Below are positions 32,025 through 41,329 of a DNA stretch of 64,000 nt, piece by piece. How positions within the stretch are numbered: the first letter of the stretch is position 1; each line of letters begins with the position of its first letter. The notes beneath the pieces are model-generated. The model saw only the letters and a list, made by a program, of their open reading frames with translations. It was not told the origin of the DNA and ran no database searches. The DNA is from Asterionellopsis glacialis. Taxonomy: Eukaryota; Bacillariophyta; Plagiogrammaphyceae; Rhaphoneidales; Asterionellopsidaceae. The stretch spans positions 1-64,000 of the forward strand of contig WKLE02002181.1 of assembly GCA_014885115.2 (NCBI GenBank), in the 5' to 3' direction. Made by a program: the position numbers and the translations under genes.

Positions 32025-33260
32025 TCATCTTGAATCAATTCTTTCTAGACAACGTTGTGCTTCTCGCGATAGTGCCGCGTGTCTCGAAATACCCACTGTC
32101 TTTGCATTTTCAAGTTCTGTGTATAAGTCTGAGTAACTATGATGTGATTGAGAAATAAGTGGGTACAAGCATTTCGCACTCAAATACGCCATCTGCGGGT
32201 TTTTATTCGCATTTTTGAGCTCGTTATAAAGAACCGGTCGGAGCTGCTCTTGCAACATGGTAGATACTCTCCCATCCGTGACTGACACGGCATTACTCAA
32301 ACAAGTCATAGCGAGAACTCTTAGACCAAAGGTTTCCTCGGGGTCCAATTTTGAGTCAATCACAAAAGACACGACCTTATCACCTACTTCATTGTCAATT
32401 TCAAGCATAGCTAAAGATGCCTTTAGGGCTGTTGAATATCCAATCTTTTTCGGATCGGTGAGGCTTGACAATGTTTGCAGTGCCAAGTAATATGTATCAG
32501 AAACAGGACTGCGCAACATGTTAGCTACAATTTGAAGAGATACCAATGAACCTTCGGAATCTGTCTCATCCTCTGAGTCGGAAACAACTGGAAGTCCTAG
32601 GGACGTTGGGGGAGGTGGAACTGTGCTTTCAATACCTTCAGCTGCATTTAGAATAGCAGTCGTATCAGATTGAAAGTTGAGCGATGCTCCAAATCGGCGT
32701 TGCACTTCCGCAATAATTCCATGACTATACTGATTGCGTCCACGGTAAAGGCGGATTCGAAAGTCCACCTGATCTACTGTCATGCACTTAGCTTTGGCTT
32801 TCACATTATCATAGGTGGCTTGGATTGATCTTTCCTGTAGCACATTGGAGATTCGCGAAGCGACTTTTGGAACGGACGCATGTGGAACAAAAACAGCCGT
32901 TCTCTCTAGAGGGTGAAATTCTGGAAGCGTTGGAACATCGTGTATCTTCCAACCGGAAGGCTGTGTCGATTTTTGTTCTGTTGATTGTGTAAATTGAATT
33001 TGTGGCTTGTTTTGACGAATATTCAAAGTGGGAGAAGGACGCATAGACGGAGAAGGAGCCATTTGGATTGGGCTGAAACTGGGACTTGCGAACCGTGGCG
33101 CCGCTGATGCGATTCCACCACCCACTCTCCGTGTTACTTCCTCGCCAATATCATCTGTGCGTCTAACTTTGATATTCACAGGAGCTGGTCCGACCGCGAA
33201 TGACGGTGTTGGGGGCTTCTTTTGTTGTTTGCCGTTGCTGTTGTCGCTGCTCGAGCTCAT
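32025..33260 (-). CDS. KA1-like and armadillo-type protein of unknown function
   Basis: Single exon, 411 aa, ATG at 33260. The first 115 residues are disordered, Ser/Pro/Gln-rich. A folded block at about 117-210 (RISNVLQERSIQATYDN, then DFRIRLYRGRNQYSHGIIAEVQRRFG) reads like a KA1-type domain, the fold at the C-terminus of AMPK/MARK kinases, with its usual basic strand and later helix. After an acidic Ser linker (SDSEDETDSEG), residues about 240-411 form repeated helices (LQIVANMLRS, LALQTLSSLTD, LRVLAMTCLSNAV), an armadillo/HEAT-like solenoid. No kinase domain is present. Domain calls are by eye; possibly a heterokont-specific scaffold. Confidence 0.6.
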   Translation of the reverse strand: MSSSSDNSNGKQQKKPPTPSFAVGPAPVNIKVRRTDDIGEEVTRRVGGGIASAAPRFASPSFSPIQMAPSPSMRPSPTLNIRQNKPQIQFTQSTEQKSTQPSGWKIHDVPTLPEFHPLERTAVFVPHASVPKVASRISNVLQERSIQATYDNVKAKAKCMTVDQVDFRIRLYRGRNQYSHGIIAEVQRRFGASLNFQSDTTAILNAAEGIESTVPPPPTSLGLPVVSDSEDETDSEGSLVSLQIVANMLRSPVSDTYYLALQTLSSLTDPKKIGYSTALKASLAMLEIDNEVGDKVVSFVIDSKLDPEETFGLRVLAMTCLSNAVSVTDGRVSTMLQEQLRPVLYNELKNANKNPQMAYLSAKCLYPLISQSHHSYSDLYTELENAKTVGISRHAALSREAQRCLERIDSR

Positions 33261-33472
33261 CGTGATTGTTGGTCTTAGATTTTTTTTATGCTTTATAATA
33301 TGGATAAGGCCTCTCTGCGAACACCAACGAAACAGAACCTCCCAGTGTGAAACAGACTGAACTGGGTTTCCATACGCGATTCACTCGTGGTCGGCGCTTA
33401 TGGGATCGTGGTACTCTACTTAACGATTTCTTTTCTGTAGTAGAATTGTACGATAAGTGATGGTACCAAATG

Positions 33473-33486
33473 TACAGGTACCTGTA
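33473..33486. repeat. Perfect 14-bp palindrome
   Basis: TACAGGTACCTGTA equals its reverse complement. It is part of the GTAC-core palindrome group. Confidence 0.8.
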
Positions 33487-35551
33487 TAGACCGGCGGACC
33501 CGCGGGTAGGTCTGGGTCGAGCTAAAAAACTCGCACAACCAGGACTCGAGCTGATATCAAAACACCTCCTTTTGCAATATAGGGGGAATAGAACTTTGCT
33601 CATGCTACAACCAGGACTCGGGTCATGGCAGGATATTGAAGCAAGAAAGGATATTTCGTAAAAATGAAGTATAAATTTGTATCGTCATGTCTGTAGCTTC
33701 AAATCATCAGGTGCGTTACAATATTATATTAGTATGGGGTGGTTGCTTGGAGTTGGAACGGAATAACAGCTTTCTCCGGATTTTACCATGTATGTAGGAT
33801 TTTCAGAAATTAAAATAATAATTAGTAAAAAATAGGACACAGTAGAATTCTGTTTAGCTGGTAATTAGGAAACTTTTCCAGAATCATGACTTTATGTTTC
33901 TTATTTAGGAGTGATTGTTTTCCATCTTAAGTAATTTAGGGCTATAGAAAAGAGCATTGAACACGTAATCGACAGCTGTACCGTCTCATGTGTCAAATAC
34001 GATGTTTGGATAGCAGGCGGTCACACTCATTCATTCTACATCGGTACAGTAGTTTTAATCGTGTAATTTCAACCCGGTATCAAACAGACAAGAGGTTGGG
34101 ACAAAAATTCTATCTACCCATATGATAATTATTTAATGAGAGCTCTCCATTAGACTCACGTACATGGACATTACGTCTTAAATTGTTGCAGTTGATAATT
34201 AAAACTGTAGACTGGAATAATTGTCAACTAACTACTGTACTGCTTTGAAAAGGCGTCGTGGTGCTGGTATATAATTTAAAAAAAAACTGGTACCTAGTAC
34301 CTGTACTCGGAAGACTCTCTATAGAGCTTCGTACCCAGGTATGCTAGAATTACCCGTTATATGATGTACCTGGTAATACGTGCGCGTCCTTAAAAAGGGG
34401 CGCAACCCAATAACGAGAATATAGAATATAGCATAGGCTTATTTTTAACCCAATAAGGTTTAGAACAGATTTAGTTAGTACCTAGTATAATAAATAATAA
34501 TAAGCACAATATCAGTACAAATATCGTCATTAGATTAATGTATTGCCAAAACTTACTTTATTTATAAAACACTTCATGCATATTTCTGATACCAATTTGG
34601 TGGTGATTCGCATCTTTCATGCACGCCGCATCATATATCTCCCAAAACGTGACTTCAAAAATTGAACTAGTCCGGGGCAATTTAAACATTTTTTTTGAAA
34701 ATATCTTTTCTAGTCCTAAATGAATCTATAATATGTCCCGCTTTAGATTATGACCTATCCTGATTTGCGTCAAAGTGAGAAAAAGATCTGATGTGTGTAT
34801 TTATTATGATGTCATGAAAGCGAACAAAGACTGAAAAGTAGCTACAAGCAATTTTTTGTATATGAGTAATACATGTATTATTGATCCTTCATTACTGTAT
34901 AAAGGACATTCTTGTATCCTTTCAGAAAGGTGCCTTCACTGACTGTATTCACCTTTTTCGTAGCCCAAGAACTTCCTGTACTGTACCAGGCACCTGTACT
35001 GGTGGTACCTATTTGTAAATAATATTAGAATCCTCTAAGTCCTGGTTGAAGCAAGACTCGTACTTCCTCGGATATTCCTCAGGACAATCACGAATAAGCG
35101 CCCAATTTTAGCTAATTTTCCGCACATTTCACAAAATGGATAAATAACTGTACTGTGTGGACGAGAGAAAGACCTGTGTACGAGTATGAGTACCGCGGTA
35201 CCTCGAGAATCCGGGAGTAGATTGCACTTGGTATGACTAGAACTTCGCGGAAGTCACAAAAAATCGCTTTACAAGTCCCAGGTTCAATCGTTCCTAGGCA
35301 GTGGGTGAAACCTGTGATAATTAACGTCGACGTTAAAAAAAAAAAAGAGCCTAGGACTAGAAAAGTTTTTATATCTAGTTATTGGTTCTGGTAGGTCTCT
35401 AGAGAGATCTCTAGAGAGAGAGTAAGAAGTTTTATCCGGTCGACCGCCTCCCAACAAAGCGAATGTAAAAAGAGGGGGTAGAGTTAACGACATGTACCTT
35501 CTACAGTAAAAAATCATCATATTCTCTAATCTAAGACTTTTTAAAAATTTA

Positions 35552-35579
35552 GTGAACATGTTTCTGTGAACATGTTTCT
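35552..35579. repeat. 14-bp direct tandem duplication
   Basis: GTGAACATGTTTCT occurs twice with no spacer. Confidence 0.85.
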
Positions 35580-35931
35580 TAAAAAAAATAACTAAGACTT
35601 TACTAGGACCTGAGGACGAAGCAACATGAACAAGTCTTCTTTTCTCTGAACCCATGCCCATGAATCGAGCTTTGATAGACATACACATCAAAAAGAGAAT
35701 TCATACTTACATTAAAATTCGAGCTGTGGTAACTATGAATAACTGTTGGCTTCCACAATTTATAGCTTGGGTAAGCCTTCTGGCGAGAAGAGACTGCAAT
35801 TTGTTTTGTTTTCGAAAGGAGATAATTTCATAATATATGCAATGATAATACTTTCGAGTCTATGCACGAAAAAATCATTTGCTATGAAGAATCCAACATC
35901 ACTTTTAGCAGAAGCCAAATATTTCTTCTTT

Positions 35932-36354
35932 CTACTCACCAAGTCGACTTTCTGCAGCAGCCGCAGAAACACTTCTACGCCTTATCCTTTCGTCCTCGGT
36001 AATATTTTTGACAGGGTTCCTTCCAGCCGCTGAGTGCATGCTGGCGCCTGCAGATACAAATCCTTGATTATCATCGGACGCCCCTTGGACTCCTCCACGC
36101 ATCTGCCTGTCAAATTGCTCTGCAGTAAAACCTCCAAAAATGCTCTTTCCATCTCGATTAAAGACACTGTAAGCGCTGGCGGTTTCCTCGCTCTCAAATC
36201 TCTCTCTCAATCCGAATATCCAAATCGCGAGTAAAACAGAAACAACAAAGGCTACCGTACCCAAACCCATTGCTACAAGCCAAAAAGCAACAATAACCCA
36301 AAAGATGCATCCGAAGTAGAAACTTTGTGTTCTTTCGTTTGCCGCTCGCACCAT
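35932..36354 (-). CDS. SAYSvFN-domain ER membrane protein (SAYSD1-like)
   Basis: The frame runs from 36384; the ATG at 36354 (MVRAANERTQ) is preferred, giving 140 aa. A hydrophobic hairpin at about residues 12-50 (two helices) is followed by SAYSVFNRDGKSIFGGFTAE and RQMRGG, a near-exact SAYSvFN signature. Human SAYSD1 binds stalled, UFM1-modified ribosomes at the ER translocon, so a role in ER translocation quality control is likely. The C-terminal tail is Ser/Ala/Arg-rich. Five codons from the end a GTGAGT splice donor overlaps the stop. Splicing to an AG near 35790-35805 would replace the last residues with a short new tail ending GLPKL. Both versions keep the domain. Confidence 0.75.
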   Translation of the reverse strand: MVRAANERTQSFYFGCIFWVIVAFWLVAMGLGTVAFVVSVLLAIWIFGLRERFESEETASAYSVFNRDGKSIFGGFTAEQFDRQMRGGVQGASDDNQGFVSAGASMHSAAGRNPVKNITEDERIRRRSVSAAAAESRLGE

Positions 36355-37155
36355 TTTAAAGTATGAAATATCTGAACACAACAATCCAACATGAATAAAA
36401 TGCGACTTGCTCAGATCCTCGGTCAGAAAATATTACTATTTATTACCGGGGCAACAAATCTGACAACATTGATTGTAGTCGCTAGTAGAAGAAATATTCA
36501 CTGGTGAAAGAAATAAAGAGACAGCAATCTCGGATAGCAACGACAGCAACAACACCGGGAGAGTTGTGTAGTAGAGAGTCTCTTCCTGACAGGACAGTGG
36601 GAACCTTGTACAGATACCAGGTATAAGGTACCGAGTACTGATACATACGGTACGACTAATAGGTAGGACGAATAGAGGTAGGAATCTGGGACCTCTACTA
36701 GAGACTACAATCGAACCCAAGTCTCTAGGGTCACAGTCCTAGGACCAGAGTCCTCTCTACCGGTAGAGGATGATCTCTTTTGGCGATGCATAGGACACAA
36801 AAAAAGTTGGTGCTGCTTGGATCTGCCACGTCCCTTTGTACCAAATAGCATTCCAACACAGTTTTCATTCAAAGTTTTTGTATGATAATAATTTGTATAG
36901 CGATAGAATTTTCAGAAATTATGCATACATATGTGATTTGAGTTCCTAGAGAGAGGTATTCAGAAGCAAGCAAATGAACTTCAAACTTAATAGGTTGATA
37001 GTAGTACCCACGTTCACACCTCGCAAAGTCACGTGTACAACATTTGACAAGATTCTAAACACAACTCGTTTCGGCACGTGCGCTATGCTTTTGAATGAAA
37101 CAAATAGTATAACTGCAAAAAAATAGTTGCGTTTTCCACCACCCTACAATGCTTC
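36355..37155. other. Intergenic region with palindromes
   Basis: Contains a GTAC-rich patch around 36604-36655 and the perfect 14-bp palindrome CTCTACCGGTAGAG at 36755-36768. No gene seen. Confidence 0.55.
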
Positions 37156-38835
37156 TCATGAAATACTAGAAGAAGTTTCAATTTGCTGAGTTCGGCATCC
37201 AGTAGCTTCATCAACACAAGGTCTAAAAATGGGATCTTTTGCGAGGGTTAGCGGATATTCCCAGTCCGTTTCTGCTTTGTGTTGTTTAACTAGCTCCAAC
37301 ATTTTTATGATTGTACCAGTATGCTCGTTTGGGTCAAGTGGGAACGCTTCAGCAGGATCTTCAATGACATCGAATAGTAGTGGAGGGTCGTGGTATTCCT
37401 CTATGTCCGCATTGTAGTGTGCGCTCTTTGTCCACAGCCAGGCTTTGATGGCCCCCATTTTAACAGCGACAATATCGAAGCGTCCATAAGGTGCTGGTAA
37501 AGGCCCTTCCTGAAAGCCGTCCCTCCAGAAGAATAAAACCCTATTATCGAGCTTGCTATTGTTTTTTCTTCCATACAGCATATTACTGATATCTATACCA
37601 TCAAGATCTTCGCTTGGTTGTCTACCTATTATTGTCAATATTGTTGGTACAACGTCCAGTGTAGATACCATCTGCATTGTTTCGGTACCGGCACTTATGC
37701 GACCAGGCCACTTCGCAAGCGCAGGCATTCGAAGGTTGCTTTCCCAGGCAGATCCTAGTCCTGTGTCTGAACCACAGTGAACGCCATCCAGATCGTTCGT
37801 GTGAGTGTCATTATATTCCAAAATACACCGTCTTGGTCTATCTGGTTGTGGGTCTGGCGTATAACCATGTGGACATGCCGTGCAAGCTTTGTCGACGTTT
37901 TCTTGAAGCCAACGCCCCTCAAAGGGACCTTTAGAACCACTACAGGATTGTTCAGCAACCCATGGGCCATTATCACTAGTGAAAATAACAAGTGTATCTT
38001 CGGCGACTCCCGAGTCATCTAAGGTCTTTAAAATTTGACCAGCAATCCAATCCATTTCTTCCACTGCATCGATAAACGATCCTTTGGGGCTGTTTTCAGA
38101 TGATTGCTTTGATGCCCACTGACATTGTCCCTGTTCTGAACCAAATTTAGGTGCGCATAATTGGTGAACATGCGAAAACGGCATATACAAGAAAAAGGGC
38201 TTCTGTGCCTTGGCATTGGTACGAATAAAATCTGACGCCCCCAAGGCGTATCGTTGAGCGAGATCCTCAACATTTACAGGTTGTTGTATAATTTCAGTTC
38301 CATTGTAAAGGGGTAACCACATTGTTTCGTCGTCATCGAAACTACAGATGTGCTGATCCAAAGACCCCCCCGACATATGGTAGGGGATACCAAACCAACT
38401 ATCGAAGCCTTGTTTCGTCGGTAAAAACGGCTCTCTATGGCCAAGATGCCACTTCCCGACAATCGATGTTGCATATCCTTCTTCCTTTAGATACTCCGCT
38501 AGGGTAATTTCAGAGGGCAGCATTCCGTACTCCGATTCTGGTTTAAAAACTCCGGGGTAAATGCCAGTCTTCATGGGATATTTTCCAGTCATTAGCGTTG
38601 CTCGACTTGCCGAACATAAATGGGCAGCTGAATTCCAATTGTTGAATTTGATTCCCTCGAAGCCGATACTATCAATATTTGGTGTCTTTGCACTAGCAGC
38701 ACCGAAAATTGAGATATCATTGAACCCAAGATTATCGGCAAACAAAAGAACAATGTTGGGTTTCTCTCCAGTCGCAAACGCAGAGTTGTTACATGCAAAA
38801 GCGCAGAATATGACGACCAAGAAGAAATAAGACAT
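37156..38835 (-). CDS. Secreted sulfatase with unusual active-site residues
   Basis: Single exon, 559 aa. A signal peptide ends at NNSAFA. The sulfatase core starts PNIVLLFADNLGFND. The formylglycine motif is Cys74-Ser-Ala-Ser-Arg78 (usual pattern CxPxR) followed by ATLMTGKYP, and the second signature is GKWHLGHREPFLPTKQGF. The late metal site is TSDNGPW. Odd points are Ala for the motif Pro, Asn34 where many sulfatases have the second metal-binding Asp, and GLGSAWESNLRMPAL where arylsulfatases have GKGTTYEGG-R-PA, so the sulfate-binding Lys seems replaced by Leu. A Cys/Pro-rich insertion precedes this site. Arylsulfatase A/GALNS-like overall; substrate unknown, possibly a sulfated polysaccharide. 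Confidence 0.85.
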   Translation of the reverse strand: MSYFFLVVIFCAFACNNSAFATGEKPNIVLLFADNLGFNDISIFGAASAKTPNIDSIGFEGIKFNNWNSAAHLCSASRATLMTGKYPMKTGIYPGVFKPESEYGMLPSEITLAEYLKEEGYATSIVGKWHLGHREPFLPTKQGFDSWFGIPYHMSGGSLDQHICSFDDDETMWLPLYNGTEIIQQPVNVEDLAQRYALGASDFIRTNAKAQKPFFLYMPFSHVHQLCAPKFGSEQGQCQWASKQSSENSPKGSFIDAVEEMDWIAGQILKTLDDSGVAEDTLVIFTSDNGPWVAEQSCSGSKGPFEGRWLQENVDKACTACPHGYTPDPQPDRPRRCILEYNDTHTNDLDGVHCGSDTGLGSAWESNLRMPALAKWPGRISAGTETMQMVSTLDVVPTILTIIGRQPSEDLDGIDISNMLYGRKNNSKLDNRVLFFWRDGFQEGPLPAPYGRFDIVAVKMGAIKAWLWTKSAHYNADIEEYHDPPLLFDVIEDPAEAFPLDPNEHTGTIIKMLELVKQHKAETDWEYPLTLAKDPIFRPCVDEATGCRTQQIETSSSIS

Positions 38836-39429
38836 GATGAAAACCTAATTTCTACCTCCAACTTCTTAGCTGACGCGGAGCTACTGTATTCTTTCCCTAT
38901 TCCATGCCTTTTATTGTCTCGGTCCAAATGCCGGCTGGACTAGTAGAGATAGTGTCGTCTCTAGAGATCTCTTTTTTTTCTATGAAGTCTCTTCCTCCAC
39001 CGTCTGATCTACTGACACCGCGCTTTTACGAATGTATCTCCATGTTTGGAATTTCTGCCTCCCTAACAAAGATCTTTGTTCCGTAAATAGCGTACCAGTC
39101 AACGGCGTAGAAATATGTTTTTCCTCGCGGCGAATCTTTGTCTGTTCTTCGTCTTTCATCTTTCAGTAAGCCTAAACCCTAATCTCAAAGATGCTCCAGG
39201 ATTTTCTTACTGAAAATGCAAAATTTTCAAACCAAGTTTTTTTCCACATCCATCCAATGAACTGCGAACCTCACCACAAACCCGAACCCGAACTCCAGAC
39301 TATCTATTATTTAACTCCAACAAAAGGGGTTGTTTCTTGTGTTAGGAGAGGTCTCACAAAATAAAGTGAGACCGAAATTGCACCTTGCACAACAATCTCT
39401 TTACAAAAAATATATCTAGAGACGACAGC
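38836..39429. other. Divergent promoter region (sulfatase / alanine aminotransferase)
   Basis: Head-to-head region with an AGAGATCTCT palindrome at about 38961-38970 and a perfect hairpin at 39350-39373 close to the aminotransferase start. Confidence 0.5.
39350..39373 (+). promoter_or_regulatory. Hairpin in the probable 5' UTR of the aminotransferase gene
   Basis: GGTCTCAC, an 8-nt A/T loop, then GTGAGACC: a perfect 8-bp stem ending 57 nt before the ATG at 39430. Whether it is transcribed is unknown. Confidence 0.35.
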
Positions 39430-41224
39430 ATGCGCTTGTTATTTGCAGTGCCGCTGATGGCCATGACCTCGCCTACTACGGCATTTGTCACTTTGAAACC
39501 TTTTGGTGCTGTAAACAATCTGATTACCCGACAAAGGATATCAGAGCTGTGTTATCAGCATGGTAATTCCCCAACAAACACATCTGTTGTTCCTTTACAA
39601 AGTGAAGACGTAATGGCCAAATATCCAAAAGATTACCCCAAGAAAAATGGGTTCAAAGTATGCAAGACTCGAAAACGCCTCACAGAGGAAACCATGTGCC
39701 AAACACTCCGTAAGATGCAATATGCTGTGCGTGGTGAGGTCGTGATTGCAGCCGATCGGATAAACAAGGAAATTAAAGTCGATCCGCACTCTCATCCGGC
39801 TTACGATCACATCGTGTATACCAACATCGGGAATCCACACAGCGTTGGTCAACATTCGCTTACATGGCCAAGACAGGTCATGGCGCTTTGTAATCTTCCA
39901 GATGAACTTGGCATTGATCATCCCGATGCAGAGAAATTGTTTCCTAAGGATGCAATTGAGCGCGCTAAGGAAATAAAGCACATAGCAATTGGTGATGTTG
40001 GTACCGGGGCATATTCACATAGTCAGGGTTATCAAGCATTCCGAGAACACATTGCAAATTTTATAGAAGAGCGAGACGGAGGAATTCCAGCAAAGGCTGA
40101 TGATATTTTTATGACCAACGGAGCTAGCAGAGCAATAGACATGGTGTTACAAACATTGTTGGCGGACGAAAACTGTGGAACTATGATTCCAATCCCGCAG
40201 TACCCTTTGTACAGTGCAACTATCGCCTTGCGGGGTGCACATCAAGTGAATTACTATCTAGATGAGAAAAACGGATGGAGTCTCGACATTGATCATCTCG
40301 AACAAGTTCTTGCGAATGCACAAGCACGTGCAATAAATGTAAATAGCTTTGTCTTAATTAATCCCGGTAATCCAACAGGACAAGTTTTGACGCGAGAAGC
40401 TGTCCATGTAAGTACGAATGCTGCCGAATTTTCCTATATTATTTGACACAGAAAGCAACCAATCTCATGTCCTTTCTTCATCACAAACCTTTTCTGTACA
40501 GAATGTTGTCAAATTTTGTGCCAAGCACAAGCTCGTTCTCTTATCGGATGAAGTTTATCAAGATAATGTATATGATGAAAATGCAGAGTTTGTGAGTTGC
40601 AAACAAGCTGCTTATGAAACGGGACTTTTACAGAAAGATGAAATTGAACTCATTTCTTTCCATTCCACAAGCAAGGGTCTGTATGGTGAATGTGGACATC
40701 GTGGTGGATATATGGAAATTGTAGGAATGGACAAGAGCGTGGAAGACCACATCTACAAGTTGGCTTCATCTGTCCTTTGCCCAAACCTTGATGGTCAAAT
40801 AATGATGGATCTCATGGTCAGAGGTCCAAAACCGAGCGATGAGTCTTACGAAACACACGAGCAACAAAAGAAAGAAGTTTTTGAATCATTAAAAAGACGT
40901 GCTAAACTTGTTGTTGATGGACTAAACTCAATTCCCGGTTTCTCTTGCCAGCCGGCTCAAGGAGCCATGTACTGCTTTCCATCGGTCGAGCTACCACGTG
41001 GTGCTATCTTAGAAGCAAGGAAGAGAGGCTCCGATCCAGACACAATGTATGCTCTCTCATTACTCGAAGAAACCGGCATCTGTGTAGTTCCAGCATCTGG
41101 CTTTGGTCAAGAACAGGGAAGGCACGGCTTTCGAACGACATTCTTGCCTCCAGAAAATGAAATGGAACGCGCTGTAGAATTGTTTAAGAAGCACCACGAA
41201 ATGTTTTGTCGGAAGTATGGATGA
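39430..41224 (+). CDS. Alanine aminotransferase (PLP-dependent, class I)
   Basis: Exons 39430-40407 and 40502-41224 with a 94-nt intron (GTAAGT...GTACAG), phase 0, 566 aa. An earlier in-frame ATG at 39385 would add 15 residues, but MRLLFAVPLMAM gives a proper targeting start, with TTAFVTLKP like an ASAFAP site, so plastid import is plausible; mitochondria are the alternative. Family motifs: YTNIGNPHSVGQ, DVGTGAYSHSQGY, MTNGASRAIDM, INPGNPTGQVL, LLSDEVYQDN and the PLP lysine in STSKGLYGECGHRGGY. The C-terminus GFRTTFLPPENEME is typical of ALT/GPT. It interconverts alanine plus 2-oxoglutarate with pyruvate plus glutamate, linking carbon and nitrogen metabolism. Confidence 0.9.
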
Positions 41225-41329
41225 AATCTTTAAAACTCAACATGTGTTTAGAGAGTGTTTTAGAAAATGAGAAAATACATAGCATAACCTGATAGAAAAC
41301 TAATTGCAAAAAATTCTTCTATCAGCGAG

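Larger units (their letters stand above)
33261..35931. other. 2.7-kb intergenic region, palindrome-rich
   Basis: No supported gene. It includes the perfect palindromes TACAGGTACCTGTA (33473-33486) and GTACCGCGGTAC (35191-35202), a GTAC-rich patch at about 34289-34380, and repeated TCTCTAGAGA-type motifs at about 35396-35422. A 14-bp tandem duplication (GTGAACATGTTTCT twice, 35552-35579) is also present. Open frames at 33470-33661 and 35284-35691 have no coding character. Confidence 0.55.

Noticed and set aside
35270..35310. Possible tRNA B box (GGTTCAATCGTTCC)
   Set aside because: The T-arm stem does not pair properly and no upstream D arm or anticodon stem was found.
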